Shown here piece after piece: positions 1 to 8,635 of a stretch of 64,000 nt of DNA. The stretch's first letter is position 1. Each line of letters starts with the position of its first letter. This DNA comes from Arcobacter suis CECT 7833 (GTDB lineage: Bacteria > Campylobacterota > Campylobacteria > Campylobacterales > Arcobacteraceae). The translations under genes and the position numbers were made by a program. The stretch lies in assembly GCF_003544815.1 (NCBI RefSeq), contig NZ_CP032100.1, forward strand, positions 1,860,001-1,924,000, given 5' to 3'. The notes under the pieces are model-generated. The model was given only the letters and a program-made list of their open reading frames with translations. It ran no database searches and had not been told where the DNA came from.

Positions 1-2210
1 CTCTCTTCTTTATCAGAAATTTCAATTATTCTTGCACTTCCAATATTTGAAGTTAAAATAATAATTGTATTTTTAAAATCAACTGTTACACCTTTGTTAT
101 CAGTTAATCTTCCATCATCTAAAACTTGTAATAAAATATTAAATACATCAGGATGAGCTTTTTCAACCTCATCAAATAAAATTACACTATAAGGTTTTCT
201 TCTAACAGCCTCTGTTAATTGACCGCCCTCTTCGTACCCAACATAACCTGGAGCTGCACCTACAAGTCTTGAAACAGCGTGTTTTTCCATATATTCACTC
301 ATATCAAATCTAATAAGTGATTTTGGGTCATCAAATAAGAATTTTGCTAAAGTTTTTGCACTTTCAGTTTTTCCAACTCCAGTTGGTCCTAAAAATAAGA
401 AACTTCCAATTGGTCTATTCGTTTCACTTAGTCCAGCTTTATTTCTTTTTATTGCTCGGCTAATTGCTTTTAATGCTTCATCTTGTCCTATTACATCTTT
501 TTTTAGAACTTCTTCAACCATTAAAACTTTTTGTTTTTCTGAGTCCATCATTTTATTAACAGGAATTCCTGTCCATCTTGAAACAATACTTGCAATTGCT
601 TCTTCATCAACAGAATTTCTTAAAAGAGTTCCCTCTTTTTGCATTCTTTTCCATTTTTCTTCATTCTCTTTTATTTTTGCTTCTAAAGTTGGAATTTCTC
701 CATACTCTATTTGAGCTGCTTTTTCAAAGTTTGATTCTCGTTTTGCGATATTTGCTCTATTTTTTAATTCATCAATTTTTACTTTTAACTCACTTGTTAT
801 GTTAAAAGTCTCTTTTTCATTTGCAAATCTTGCTTCTAAATTTTGTTTTTCTTCATTTTTATCGGCAAGTTCTTTTTCTATTTGAACAATTCTTTCTTCA
901 TTTTTTTTGCCCTCTTCCATTTTTAGAGCTTCTTTTTCAACATTTAAAGTTTGAATCTCTCTTTTTATAGAAGATAAGGCATTTGGTTCACTCTCAATTT
1001 GCATTTTAAGTTCAGCCGCTGCTTCATCTATTAAGTCAATTGCTTTATCTGGTAAAAATCTATCTGTAATGTATCTATTTGATAATTTTGCAGCTGCAAC
1101 CAATGCACTATCATTTATAGTTACATTATGGTGAGTTTCAAGTTTTTCTTTTATTCCTCTTAATATTTGCAAAGCTTCATTAACACTTGGTTCATTTACA
1201 TTTATTGGTTGAAATCTTCTTTGCATTGCTGTATCTTTTTCAAAATACTTTCTATACTCTTTTAAAGTTGTTGCACCAATTGTATGTAATTCACCCCTTG
1301 CTAATGATGGTTTTAAAATATTAGCTGCATCCATAGAACCTTCACTTGCACCTGCTCCAATGATTGTGTGAATCTCATCAATAAATAAAATTATATTTCC
1401 AGCTTTTTTAACTTCATCAATAACTGATTTTAGTCTATCTTCAAATTCACCTCTATATTTTGCACCTGCAATCATTGAACTCATATCTAAAGTAATTACT
1501 CTTTTATTTAATAGTGATGTAGGAACATCTTTATTTACTATTTTTTGAGCAAGACCTTCAGCGATTGCTGTTTTTCCAGTTCCTGGTTCTCCAATTAAAA
1601 TTGGATTGTTTTTTGTTTTTCTAATTAAGATTTGCATCATTCTGCTGATTTGTTCATCTCTTCCAATAACTGGGTCAAGAAGTCCATCAATTGCTTTTTT
1701 ATTTAAATCTATTCCATATTTATTTAAAGCTTCAAGATTTTCATCTCCACTATTACTATCAATAGTTTTCCCAGCACGCATTGCTTCAAGTTCTTTTTTT
1801 GCTTCTTTTAAATCTACATATTTTCCTAATACATCTTTGATTACAGAAGAATCAAGATTTGAAATAAGCCATGTATCAACAGCTATAAATTTATCTCCAA
1901 AACTTGCCATTAATCCTTCTGCATTTTGTAAGGAAGAAAGAAGATTTCTTGATAATTTTATACTCTCTTTTGTAACACTTGAAACACTTGCTAGTTTTGA
2001 AGTATATGATTTTGCTTCAAGTTCAATTGCTACTTTATTTACATTCATTTTATTTAATAACTGATTTAAAACCGAATTTGTATTTGATAACAATGCCCAA
2101 AGTAAATGTATTACTTCAACCTCTTGGTTTTTATTGTGTAAAGCTAAAGCTATACTTGAGTCTATTGTTTCTGTAAGTTGATTTGTTAGTTTTTCAAAAA
2201 TTTTATTCAT
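1..2210 (-). CDS. clpB: ClpB ATP-dependent protein disaggregase, 3' end beyond the window
   Basis: Hsp100 chaperone that works with DnaK to resolubilise aggregated protein in the cytoplasm. The frame is open from an ATG at 2208-2210 (after an AGGAG ribosome site) down to base 1, so the C-terminus is missing. Translation shows the N-terminal Clp repeat domain, a first AAA+ module with Walker A GEPGTGKT and Walker B ILFIDEIH, a long charged coiled-coil middle domain (typical of ClpB, absent from ClpA), and a second AAA+ module with GPTGVGKT and the following [14 protein letters not shown] segment. It is a single gene with its own promoter. The upstream sequence carries HspR- and HrcA-type operators (separate entries), so heat-shock control is likely. 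Family identity is certain; only the last part of the second AAA+ module is unseen. Confidence 0.97.
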   Translation of the reverse strand, partial: MNKIFEKLTNQLTETIDSSIALALHNKNQEVEVIHLLWALLSNTNSVLNQLLNKMNVNKVAIELEAKSYTSKLASVSSVTKESIKLSRNLLSSLQNAEGLMASFGDKFIAVDTWLISNLDSSVIKDVLGKYVDLKEAKKELEAMRAGKTIDSNSGDENLEALNKYGIDLNKKAIDGLLDPVIGRDEQISRMMQILIRKTKNNPILIGEPGTGKTAIAEGLAQKIVNKDVPTSLLNKRVITLDMSSMIAGAKYRGEFEDRLKSVIDEVKKAGNIILFIDEIHTIIGAGASEGSMDAANILKPSLARGELHTIGATTLKEYRKYFEKDTAMQRRFQPINVNEPSVNEALQILRGIKEKLETHHNVTINDSALVAAAKLSNRYITDRFLPDKAIDLIDEAAAELKMQIESEPNALSSIKREIQTLNVEKEALKMEEGKKNEERIVQIEKELADKNEEKQNLEARFANEKETFNITSELKVKIDELKNRANIAKRESNFEKAAQIEYGEIPTLEAKIKENEEKWKRMQKEGTLLRNSVDEEAIASIVSRWTGIPVNKMMDSEKQKVLMVEEVLKKDVIGQDEALKAISRAIKRNKAGLSETNRPIGSFLFLGPTGVGKTESAKTLAKFLFDDPKSLIRFDMSEYMEKHAVSRLVGAAPGYVGYEEGGQLTEAVRRKPYSVILFDEVEKAHPDVFNILLQVLDDGRLTDNKGVTVDFKNTIIILTSNIGSARIIEISDKEE

Positions 2211-2212
2211 AT

Positions 2213-2239
2213 CTAGCACTCCTTTAATTTAACTGCTAA
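2213..2239. promoter_or_regulatory. CIRCE-like HrcA operator at the clpB transcription start
   Basis: Left arm CTAGCACTC (2213-2221), nine-base spacer, right arm AACTGCTAA (2231-2239). The CIRCE consensus is TTAGCACTC-N9-GAGTGCTAA. Arms match 8 of 9 and 7 of 9 with the exact spacer length. It lies at or just after the predicted +1 and contains the ribosome-binding sequence. The match is imperfect, so HrcA binding is an inference. Confidence 0.55.
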
Positions 2240-2243
2240 TAAA

Positions 2244-2272
2244 ATTATATCACTTGAGTCAATGATTGTCAA
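2244..2272 (-). promoter_or_regulatory. Sigma-70 promoter of clpB
   Basis: Read on the minus strand there is a perfect -35 TTGACA (2272-2267), a 17-base spacer and a perfect -10 TATAAT (2249-2244). The predicted start of transcription lies near 2237, about 27 bases before the clpB ATG. A full -35 box is unusual in Campylobacterota, where sigma-70 promoters usually lack one. Confidence 0.85.
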
Positions 2273-2273
2273 G
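2253..2273. promoter_or_regulatory. HAIR-like HspR operator overlapping the clpB -35 box
   Basis: CTTGAGT (2253-2259), seven bases, then TGTCAAG (2267-2273). The known HspR site is CTTGAGT-N7-ACTCAAG. The left half matches fully and the right half matches 5 of 7. It covers the -35 box and much of the spacer, the place where HspR would exclude RNA polymerase. HspR control of clpB is known in Helicobacter and Campylobacter. Confidence 0.7.
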
Positions 2274-4421
2274 TTATATAATATAATCCTCTAAATCCTG
2301 ATTTTCTTTTATTGGTAAAACAATTACTAAAGAGCATCCTTTATAATTTTTTTTATCTTTAATAAATTCGATATTTTTAGCATAAATACTTCCTTTCATA
2401 TGTTCAACTACTATTTGGTGGGACATATAAAGCCCTATTCCTGTTCCTTGAGATTTGTGTTTTGTTGTAAAATAAGGATCAAATATTTTTGAAACTATTG
2501 TTTCATCAACTCCACCACCATTATCATTTACTTCTATAACACATCTTTTATTTTTAATAAAAGTTTTAATATTCATAAATCTTGCATTTACATCTTGTGT
2601 CATTAAAGCATCTTTTGCATTATTTATAATATTTACCAAAACTTGTAAAAATTCATTTGGATAACCATTTATAATCAAATCTTCATTTAAATGGGTTTCT
2701 ACTTGAATATTATGATTTTGTATACTTGATTTTAAAAGTTTCAACACTCTTAAAATACTCTCATTTATACAAAAGTCTTCTATCATTTTATCTGCTTTAA
2801 AAAAATTTCTAAAATCATCAATAGTTTTTGATAAATATTGAGTGTTTTCAACTATTAAATCCAAGGATTCATACAATCTTTCATCACTAATTTGATTAAA
2901 TTCTTTTTCAAATTTGATTCCACTAGCACAAGTACTAATTACACTTAATGGTTGTCTCCATTGGTGGGCAATATTTCCTATCATTTCTCCCATTGATGCC
3001 ATTTTTGATTGTTGAAAAAGTAATTTATCTTTAGCTTTTAATTCTGTTATATCTATAATTGTTGAAAGTTTTACTTTTTTTCCATTTAATTTAATAAATT
3101 TTTCTTGTCCTAAACAAGTATGTTTTATCCCTTTTACAATAATATCAAACTCATAAGGTAAAGTATTTTTTTTATAATTTTTTATTAATAAATCTTTATA
3201 TTTATCATCAATAAATTCTAATAGATCTTTTCCTATTAGCTCACTTTTAGTATTTAATTTTAGAAATTTTATAGCGACATTATTTGCATCAACACATATT
3301 CCTTTATCATGTATTACTATAACTTCCATTGTTGAGTTAAATAAAGATTTAAAACTACTCAAAGATGCTTCTAGGGAATCTTCTCTTTTATCTATTTCTA
3401 TTTTCATTTTATTAAAACTATTTAATAAAATATTAAATTCATTGTAATATGATTTTCTGATGTCAATATTATAATTTCCATTGGCAATACTTGCTGTAGT
3501 TTGTTGTAAATCATCAAAAGATTTAAAAATTCTTTTTGAAATTTTTAAAGATAAAAGTGTTGCAACTATTACAAAAGTTATCATACTAAAAATCATTCCA
3601 AAAATAATACTATTTAATGATTTTAATATAAGTTCATAACTTTCTCGTACAACTATTTTCCAACCTGTTTTTTCAATAGAAGTATAAGTTCCGTATTGCT
3701 CATTTTCAAATGAATTTGAATAAAACATTGCAAAGTCATAAGGTTCTAAAATATCAATCAATTCTGTAAATACTTTTTGACTTTTTTCGTTAAATCTTTG
3801 TAAAACTAAATCAGGATTATTTGGATTTAAAATTACAGTTCCACTACTATCAAAAATTTTAACCATATGAGTATTATCTTGATTTTTAAATCTTGAAATG
3901 AAATCAGAAATTTCTTTTAATTGAACCATTAAAACAACTACTTTATCATCAAGTCTAAAACTGTATGAAATTGCTGCTTCTTCATCAACTGTTGATAAAA
4001 AAACATTTGACCAATAATCATCATTTTCTTTAATACCTTTGAAATATTCTTGATTTGAATAATCAAAACCTTTATAAATTTTCAAATTAGTCGCAGCATA
4101 AAAATCTTCTATAATTCCATCTTTATTTAAGACTAAAATACTAGAAATATTTGTATTTGTATCAACAATATTTTTTAACAATGTATTATTATCTTGATAA
4201 TTACTTTTTATATAAAAAGAGATTTTATATATTTTAGATAAAAACTTATCCATTTCAGATTCAATTTGATACAAAATTTGTTTTTGATTATGCTGGATAA
4301 TATTTAATTTAGAAAAATAAAAGTTTATCATTGCTATTAATCCAACACTAATTGCAATAAAAATTGAAAATGATATTAAGATTATTAAAATCTCTTTTTT
4401 TAAGCTTTTTTCTTTTCTCAT
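2274..4421 (-). CDS. Sensor histidine kinase with periplasmic Cache domain and PAS domain
   Basis: Membrane sensor kinase, 715 residues. Order: membrane segment about 12-34, extracytoplasmic double-Cache-like region about 40-265, second membrane segment about 270-292, HAMP about 295-345, PAS about 355-460, then an H-box NIAHQWRQPL with the phospho-accepting His486. The ATPase domain has N-box NIINNAKDAL, G1 DNGGG and G2 GTGIGL, so the kinase looks intact. The start codon overlaps the stop of the upstream periplasmic binding-protein gene by 4 bases, so the two are probably translated together and the binding protein may present ligand to the Cache region. No response regulator is adjacent. Its stop codon lies at the edge of the clpB promoter region. 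Confidence 0.93.
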   Translation of the reverse strand: MRKEKSLKKEILIILISFSIFIAISVGLIAMINFYFSKLNIIQHNQKQILYQIESEMDKFLSKIYKISFYIKSNYQDNNTLLKNIVDTNTNISSILVLNKDGIIEDFYAATNLKIYKGFDYSNQEYFKGIKENDDYWSNVFLSTVDEEAAISYSFRLDDKVVVLMVQLKEISDFISRFKNQDNTHMVKIFDSSGTVILNPNNPDLVLQRFNEKSQKVFTELIDILEPYDFAMFYSNSFENEQYGTYTSIEKTGWKIVVRESYELILKSLNSIIFGMIFSMITFVIVATLLSLKISKRIFKSFDDLQQTTASIANGNYNIDIRKSYYNEFNILLNSFNKMKIEIDKREDSLEASLSSFKSLFNSTMEVIVIHDKGICVDANNVAIKFLKLNTKSELIGKDLLEFIDDKYKDLLIKNYKKNTLPYEFDIIVKGIKHTCLGQEKFIKLNGKKVKLSTIIDITELKAKDKLLFQQSKMASMGEMIGNIAHQWRQPLSVISTCASGIKFEKEFNQISDERLYESLDLIVENTQYLSKTIDDFRNFFKADKMIEDFCINESILRVLKLLKSSIQNHNIQVETHLNEDLIINGYPNEFLQVLVNIINNAKDALMTQDVNARFMNIKTFIKNKRCVIEVNDNGGGVDETIVSKIFDPYFTTKHKSQGTGIGLYMSHQIVVEHMKGSIYAKNIEFIKDKKNYKGCSLVIVLPIKENQDLEDYII

Positions 4422-5536
4422 TCTACTTTTTCAAACTTTCCATTTACTACTTTAAATGTATCAAATTTCCTAACAACATCCCCATATTGGTCAAAAACAA
4501 TAATATCCTGCAAACCTTTGAATTCTTTTTTTATTAATAAATTCTTCTTAAGTTCAGTTTGCTCTCCCATTTTTAGAAGTTCAATTACAACTCTTGCTAA
4601 TTCATAACCTTTTGAAGCGTATAAAGAGGGTTCTATATTATATTTGTTTTTAAATTTGTTAGAAAAATTAATAAAATCTTCACTTTTTGAATTTTCATCA
4701 TAATCAATATTAAAAATAATTCCTTCACTATATTTCCCTGTATTTTCAATAAAAGCAGGTGTCATAGCCCATTCAGAAGAGGCAATTTGTGTCTTAATAC
4801 CTTTAATTCTGAGATATTGAACAACTCTTGATGCATCAAGGGAATTTGCACAAATCAAAACTAAATCTGGATTTAAATTATTTATATCAAGAACTAAATC
4901 ATCTAAATTCTCATCTGTTTTAGCATATTTTATAAAATTTTCACCGCCATTAGATATAAAACTTTTTTCAAAATTTTCTAAATAATCTTTTGTATATGTA
5001 ATATTACCTGGGTCGTAAATTCCATATATTTTTTTATAATTATTATCTTTTACATATTTTGTAAAAGTTGAAAATCTTTGTTCATTATTTGCCACATGAA
5101 CTCTAAAAAATTGATCATCAATTCCTGAAAATTCATTACTAGCAGATGCTGCTGAAATCATAAACATATCTTTATGCTTATTTATTATAGACATAGAAAT
5201 TTTTGACATACTACTTGTCACATTTCCCATAACTATTTTTATACCTTGATTTATAAAATCATTTACAATTTGCCTATTTACTTCTTCATCTTTTTTATCG
5301 TCTTTAAAAATAAGTTCAATTCTTTTTCCATTGATTTCATATTTTTCTTCTTCAAAAGCTAAAATAATTCCATTCATCATAGGATTTCCTAAATCAGAAT
5401 ATTTTGCAGTTAAAGCCCCAACAAAACCAATTTTTATAAGTTCTTTGGAATTTTTGAAAAAGAATAAAAAACAAACTCCTGCAAATAGGGCTATTGTAAG
5501 AAATATATAAAGCTTTTTCATAAAGATTCCAATCAA
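4418..5536 (-). CDS. Periplasmic substrate-binding protein, branched-chain amino acid (LivJ) type
   Basis: Type I periplasmic binding protein (Peripla_BP_6 family), 372 residues. An N-terminal hydrophobic signal follows MKK. The better start is probably the internal ATG giving MKKLYIFLTIALFAG, five codons after the longest possible start. The family-typical opening IKIGFVGALTAKYSDLG follows. There are no ABC permease or ATPase genes nearby. Instead the stop overlaps the start of a membrane histidine kinase by 4 bases (ATGA). That suggests a sensory role feeding the kinase rather than uptake, although sharing with a transporter elsewhere is possible. The ligand cannot be named from sequence. 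Confidence 0.85.
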   Translation of the reverse strand: MIGIFMKKLYIFLTIALFAGVCFLFFFKNSKELIKIGFVGALTAKYSDLGNPMMNGIILAFEEEKYEINGKRIELIFKDDKKDEEVNRQIVNDFINQGIKIVMGNVTSSMSKISMSIINKHKDMFMISAASASNEFSGIDDQFFRVHVANNEQRFSTFTKYVKDNNYKKIYGIYDPGNITYTKDYLENFEKSFISNGGENFIKYAKTDENLDDLVLDINNLNPDLVLICANSLDASRVVQYLRIKGIKTQIASSEWAMTPAFIENTGKYSEGIIFNIDYDENSKSEDFINFSNKFKNKYNIEPSLYASKGYELARVVIELLKMGEQTELKKNLLIKKEFKGLQDIIVFDQYGDVVRKFDTFKVVNGKFEKVE

Positions 5537-5577
5537 AAAGTTTTCTATCTCATTATATAATTTTTTTATATAAATGT

Positions 5578-5583
5578 TATAAT
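5578..5583 (+). promoter_or_regulatory. Candidate -10 box for rnhB
   Basis: A TATAAT hexamer lies 31 bases before the rnhB start codon in a T/A-rich stretch with no clear -35, the usual look of a Campylobacterota housekeeping promoter. In DNA this AT-rich, a chance match is possible. Confidence 0.35.
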
Positions 5584-5614
5584 TAAAAAAATAATTATTT
5601 TTATAGGATTTTAA

Positions 5615-6187
5615 ATGTTATGTGGAATTGATGAAGCAGGACGAGGACCAATTGCTGGACCGTTAGTTGTAGCTGGTGCTATTTTAGAAAAAGAAATATT
5701 TGGATTAAATGATTCAAAAGTTTTAAGTGAAAAAAAAAGAGAAAAACTTTTTGAAGAGATAATTGAAAAGTCAAAATATCATATAGTTTTTACAGATGCA
5801 AAAATAATCGATGAAAAAGGTTTGAGTTTTTGCCTTAAAAATTCTATTATGGAAATCATGGAAAATCTAAAAAATAATTGTAATTTGTTTTTAATGGATG
5901 GAAACACAACTTTTGGAATATCAAATTTAACTTGTAAAATAAAAGCAGATGCTACTGTTCCACAAGTAAGTGCTGCTTCTATTTTAGCAAAAGTTAGCCG
6001 TGATAGATATATGCTAAATATTGCAAAAGATTTTCCAAATTATGATTTTCATAAACACAAAGGTTATGGAACAGCAGCACACGTTGAAGCCATAAAACAA
6101 TTTGGAAGAAGTAGTGAACACCGATATAGTTTTAGATTAAAAGCTTTAGGTGAAGAAGATATTGGAGTTCAAAAGAGTCTATTTTAG
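5615..6187 (+). CDS. rnhB: Ribonuclease HII
   Basis: Removes ribonucleotides from RNA/DNA hybrids, for example misincorporated ribonucleotides in the chromosome. 190 residues, normal length for the family. The opening MLCGIDEAGRGPIAGPLVVA holds the DEAGRG metal-binding motif, followed by LNDSK, and the conserved AASILAKVSRDR and HKGYGT segments are present. It is transcribed opposite to its left neighbour and converges with a thiamine-binding-type gene one base after its stop. No oddities. Confidence 0.97.
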   Translation: MLCGIDEAGRGPIAGPLVVAGAILEKEIFGLNDSKVLSEKKREKLFEEIIEKSKYHIVFTDAKIIDEKGLSFCLKNSIMEIMENLKNNCNLFLMDGNTTFGISNLTCKIKADATVPQVSAASILAKVSRDRYMLNIAKDFPNYDFHKHKGYGTAAHVEAIKQFGRSSEHRYSFRLKALGEEDIGVQKSLF

Positions 6188-6188
6188 A

Positions 6189-6503
6189 CTATTTTGAAAC
6201 TTCTCCAATATGTTTTTCAATAGATTCTATTTTGGTTTTTAATCTATTATCTTGTCCTTTTCTAATATCAAATTTTAAAGTTGCATAAACTCTATTACAA
6301 CCTAACTCTTCTAATTTTAGATAACATTTTTCTACTAAAGATAAAGCCTCTTTTAAAGTATCTGTTTCAATTATTGTAGCCATTGCAGTTAGTTGATAAC
6401 TTGCTCCACTTTCTCTTATAATTTTTATAACTTCTGATACTTCTTTGCTTTTACTTTCGCTTTTATCAGTAGGAAACATAGACATTTCTAATAATATTGA
6501 CAT
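6189..6503 (-). CDS. MTH1187/YqgV (DUF77) thiamine-binding-type protein
   Basis: Small cytoplasmic protein of 104 residues resembling the MTH1187/YqgV family, with a ferredoxin-like fold and reported thiamine binding. It shows the family-like start LLEMSMFP, the central SYQLTAMATIIET strand and the repeated beta-alpha-beta pattern, with a charged RKGQDNRL segment near the end. It is monocistronic and converges on rnhB with a one-base gap. Family assignment is by recognition; the physiological role is not established. Confidence 0.75.
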   Translation of the reverse strand: MSILLEMSMFPTDKSESKSKEVSEVIKIIRESGASYQLTAMATIIETDTLKEALSLVEKCYLKLEELGCNRVYATLKFDIRKGQDNRLKTKIESIEKHIGEVSK

Positions 6504-6692
6504 ATAAATAATTCCTTTAAATACAATGTATTGATTTAGTTGTTGGATTATAACATAGCTATTTTATTAAATTCTTATATTAATTTTTTTGACTATAAAT
6601 TATACAAATAGCTTTTAAGGAAGTATATATTTTTTATTTATAATTTAAAATAATTTTGATAACATATATTAGAATTAAATAAAAGGATTAAA

Positions 6693-7031
6693 ATGCAATT
6701 AGAAGTATCTGCTGAAGTAATATTATCTCAATTAGGATATTCAAAAAGTGAAGCTTCACTAAAACAAGCTGAAAAAATGATGGAATCAACAACAAATTTT
6801 GATAAATTTGCAAAACACATTTTCACACTAAATGATCACCTAAAAAAAATGAATGCTTATGTAGGTCTGTCTAACAAATCAAATCATTTAAAAATCAAAT
6901 GTGATGAAAATGACTCTGAAGAAATTTTACAAGAATTTCACGAAGAAGTTTCACATTGGGCTAATAAATACAATGTGAACCTTGAAAAAACAGATAACAA
7001 ACACGTTTACTATATTTTAGGAAGTAATTAA
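6693..7031 (+). CDS. Small hypothetical protein
   Basis: A 112-residue soluble protein I do not recognise. It is rich in charged residues, with no membrane segment or signal peptide. The N-terminal half reads as helices (EVILSQLGYSKSEASLKQAE) and the C-terminal half (KHVYYILGSN) ends in a strand. An AAAGGA ribosome site precedes the ATG by a few bases, supporting expression. Its 3' end overlaps the convergent msrA gene by four bases. It is preceded by about 190 bases of AT-rich divergent intergenic DNA in which I see no further gene. Confidence 0.7.
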   Translation: MQLEVSAEVILSQLGYSKSEASLKQAEKMMESTTNFDKFAKHIFTLNDHLKKMNAYVGLSNKSNHLKIKCDENDSEEILQEFHEEVSHWANKYNVNLEKTDNKHVYYILGSN

Positions 7032-7522
7032 AATATCTTTTTATAACTATGACAATAAGGCATCTTTTGGTGTCTTTCATAGTAATCCTGGTGATACTCT
7101 TCTGCTTCGTAAAATGGCACTAAATCATGTAAAGAAGTAGCAACTTTAAAACCTTTTTCTTCTAGCTGTAAAATTAACTTTTCACTTATAGTTTTTTGTT
7201 CGACATCGACATAAAAAATTGCAGATAAATATTGGCTTCCAATATCTGGACCTTGACCATTTGTTTGAGTAAAATCATGTATTTCAAAAAATAATTTTGC
7301 CAATGCTTCAAAAGAAACAATAGTTTCATCATAAGTGATTTCTACAACTTCTAAATGACCTGAAAATCCTGTACAAACCATTTGATAATTTGGATTTTCT
7401 ATATGTCCACCCATATAACCAGAAATTGCAGATTTTACACCTTCTAATTTTTCAAAATGATACTCAACTCCCCAAAAACAACCCGCTGCAAAATATGCTT
7501 TTTTTATATTTTGATTTTCCAT
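7028..7522 (-). CDS. msrA: Peptide-methionine (S)-S-oxide reductase MsrA
   Basis: Repairs oxidised methionine (S epimer) in proteins. 164 residues, typical length. The catalytic motif GCFWG is at residues 14-18 (AAGCFWGVEYHF), and the family sequences GYMGG, GFSGHLEVVEITYD and YHQDYYERH are all present. It is the last gene of an msrB-NYN-msrA run on the minus strand, only one base after the NYN gene, so stereo-complementary MsrB is co-expressed with it. No signal peptide is seen, so it should act in the cytoplasm. Confidence 0.97.
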   Translation of the reverse strand: MENQNIKKAYFAAGCFWGVEYHFEKLEGVKSAISGYMGGHIENPNYQMVCTGFSGHLEVVEITYDETIVSFEALAKLFFEIHDFTQTNGQGPDIGSQYLSAIFYVDVEQKTISEKLILQLEEKGFKVATSLHDLVPFYEAEEYHQDYYERHQKMPYCHSYKKIF

Positions 7523-7523
7523 T

Positions 7524-8261
7524 TTAATTCCTATTATCCCTTATTAACATTACTGTTTTATTTTCACCTAATATTTTTATATCAAATAATTCAGTAGCTT
7601 TTATTAATTCTCCTAATTTTTTATATCCATAATTAATAGGGGAAAAAGATGAATTTTGATTGATATATAAACCAACAGCAGCGATATTTGACCAACCACT
7701 ATCATCAGAGGTTTGTTCTGCTGCTTTTCTTAAAAGTGCTACAAGTTTTGTATCTTTTCTTAGTTGTACTTTTGTTAATTTATTATTATTTGAACTAGCA
7801 CATGCCACATCTTCTTTTGTATAATCAAAGAGTTTTTCCACATAAATAAACTGCGAACAAGCATTTACGAATGATTCAGGAGTTTTATCTTCTCCATATC
7901 CATAAACTGTAATTCCATTTGATAATATTCTTGAAACCACAGGAGTAAAATCACTATCACTTGTTACAAGAGCTAAAGCTCCAAGATTTCTAGTATAAAG
8001 TAAATCCATAATATCAATAACCATTGCAATATCACTTGCATTTTTACCTTTTGTGTAAGCAAATTGTTGGATTGGTTTTATATTATATTTATGTAAAATA
8101 TCTTCCCAACCTTGAAGTCTTTTATCTTTCCAGTTTCCGTAGGCATTTCTTATATTTATAGTTCCATATTTTGATAAATCATTTATAATACTATCAATAT
8201 ATTTTGCACTTACATTATCACAATCTATAAGCATTGCGATATTTATTTGAGGAATATTCAT
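7524..8261 (-). CDS. NYN-domain (PIN-like) protein with C-terminal OST-HTH/LOTUS-type domain
   Basis: 245 residues. The N-terminal half is a NYN nuclease-fold domain: MLIDCDNVSAKYID holds the first acidic cluster, and ASDIAMVIDIMDLLY and LVTSDSDFTPVV hold the further conserved aspartates. The C-terminal part (about 160-240, with LVALLRKAAEQTSDDSGWSN then INYGYKKLGELI) looks like an OST-HTH/LOTUS RNA-binding domain. The pairing is typical of LabA/YaiL-like proteins believed to act on RNA. Its start overlaps msrB by 4 bases and its stop is one base from msrA, so it is locked into a methionine-sulfoxide repair operon. Nuclease activity is inferred from family only. Confidence 0.85.
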   Translation of the reverse strand: MNIPQINIAMLIDCDNVSAKYIDSIINDLSKYGTINIRNAYGNWKDKRLQGWEDILHKYNIKPIQQFAYTKGKNASDIAMVIDIMDLLYTRNLGALALVTSDSDFTPVVSRILSNGITVYGYGEDKTPESFVNACSQFIYVEKLFDYTKEDVACASSNNNKLTKVQLRKDTKLVALLRKAAEQTSDDSGWSNIAAVGLYINQNSSFSPINYGYKKLGELIKATELFDIKILGENKTVMLIRDNRN

Positions 8262-8620
8262 GCTTTTGCTTCAAAATTTAATGAAATAGAGTTTACACAA
8301 TGTCTTGTGTCTTTTGAAGTTAATCTTTCACCTTCAAAAACATGACCTAAATGCCCACCACAAGAGGCACAAACAATCTCTACTCTTCTTCCGTCTCTAT
8401 CTGGAACTCTTTTTACAGCTCCTTGTATTTCATCATCAAAACTAGGCCATCCACAACCTGATTTGAATTTATCTTCTGATTTATAAAGTTGCGCATCACA
8501 TTTTTTACATGTAAATATTCCTTCTTCATAAAAATCATTATACTTTCCAGTAAAAGGATATTCTGTTCCTTTATTTTCTATTACATATTTTTCTTCATCG
8601 TTTAATTCATTATAATTCAT
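8258..8620 (-). CDS. msrB: Peptide-methionine (R)-S-oxide reductase MsrB
   Basis: Reduces the R epimer of methionine sulfoxide in proteins. 120 residues. Two CxxC pairs (CKKC about 38-41 and CASC about 85-88) form the structural zinc site, GCGWPSF and VEIVCASCGGHLGHVF are family signatures, and RHCVNSISL carries the catalytic cysteine. It leads an operon with the NYN protein (4-base overlap) and msrA. Sixteen bases separate it from the upstream receiver-kinase gene, so read-through from that gene is possible. Confidence 0.96.
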   Translation of the reverse strand: MNYNELNDEEKYVIENKGTEYPFTGKYNDFYEEGIFTCKKCDAQLYKSEDKFKSGCGWPSFDDEIQGAVKRVPDRDGRRVEIVCASCGGHLGHVFEGERLTSKDTRHCVNSISLNFEAKA

Positions 8621-8635
8621 TATATATTTTCCTTT

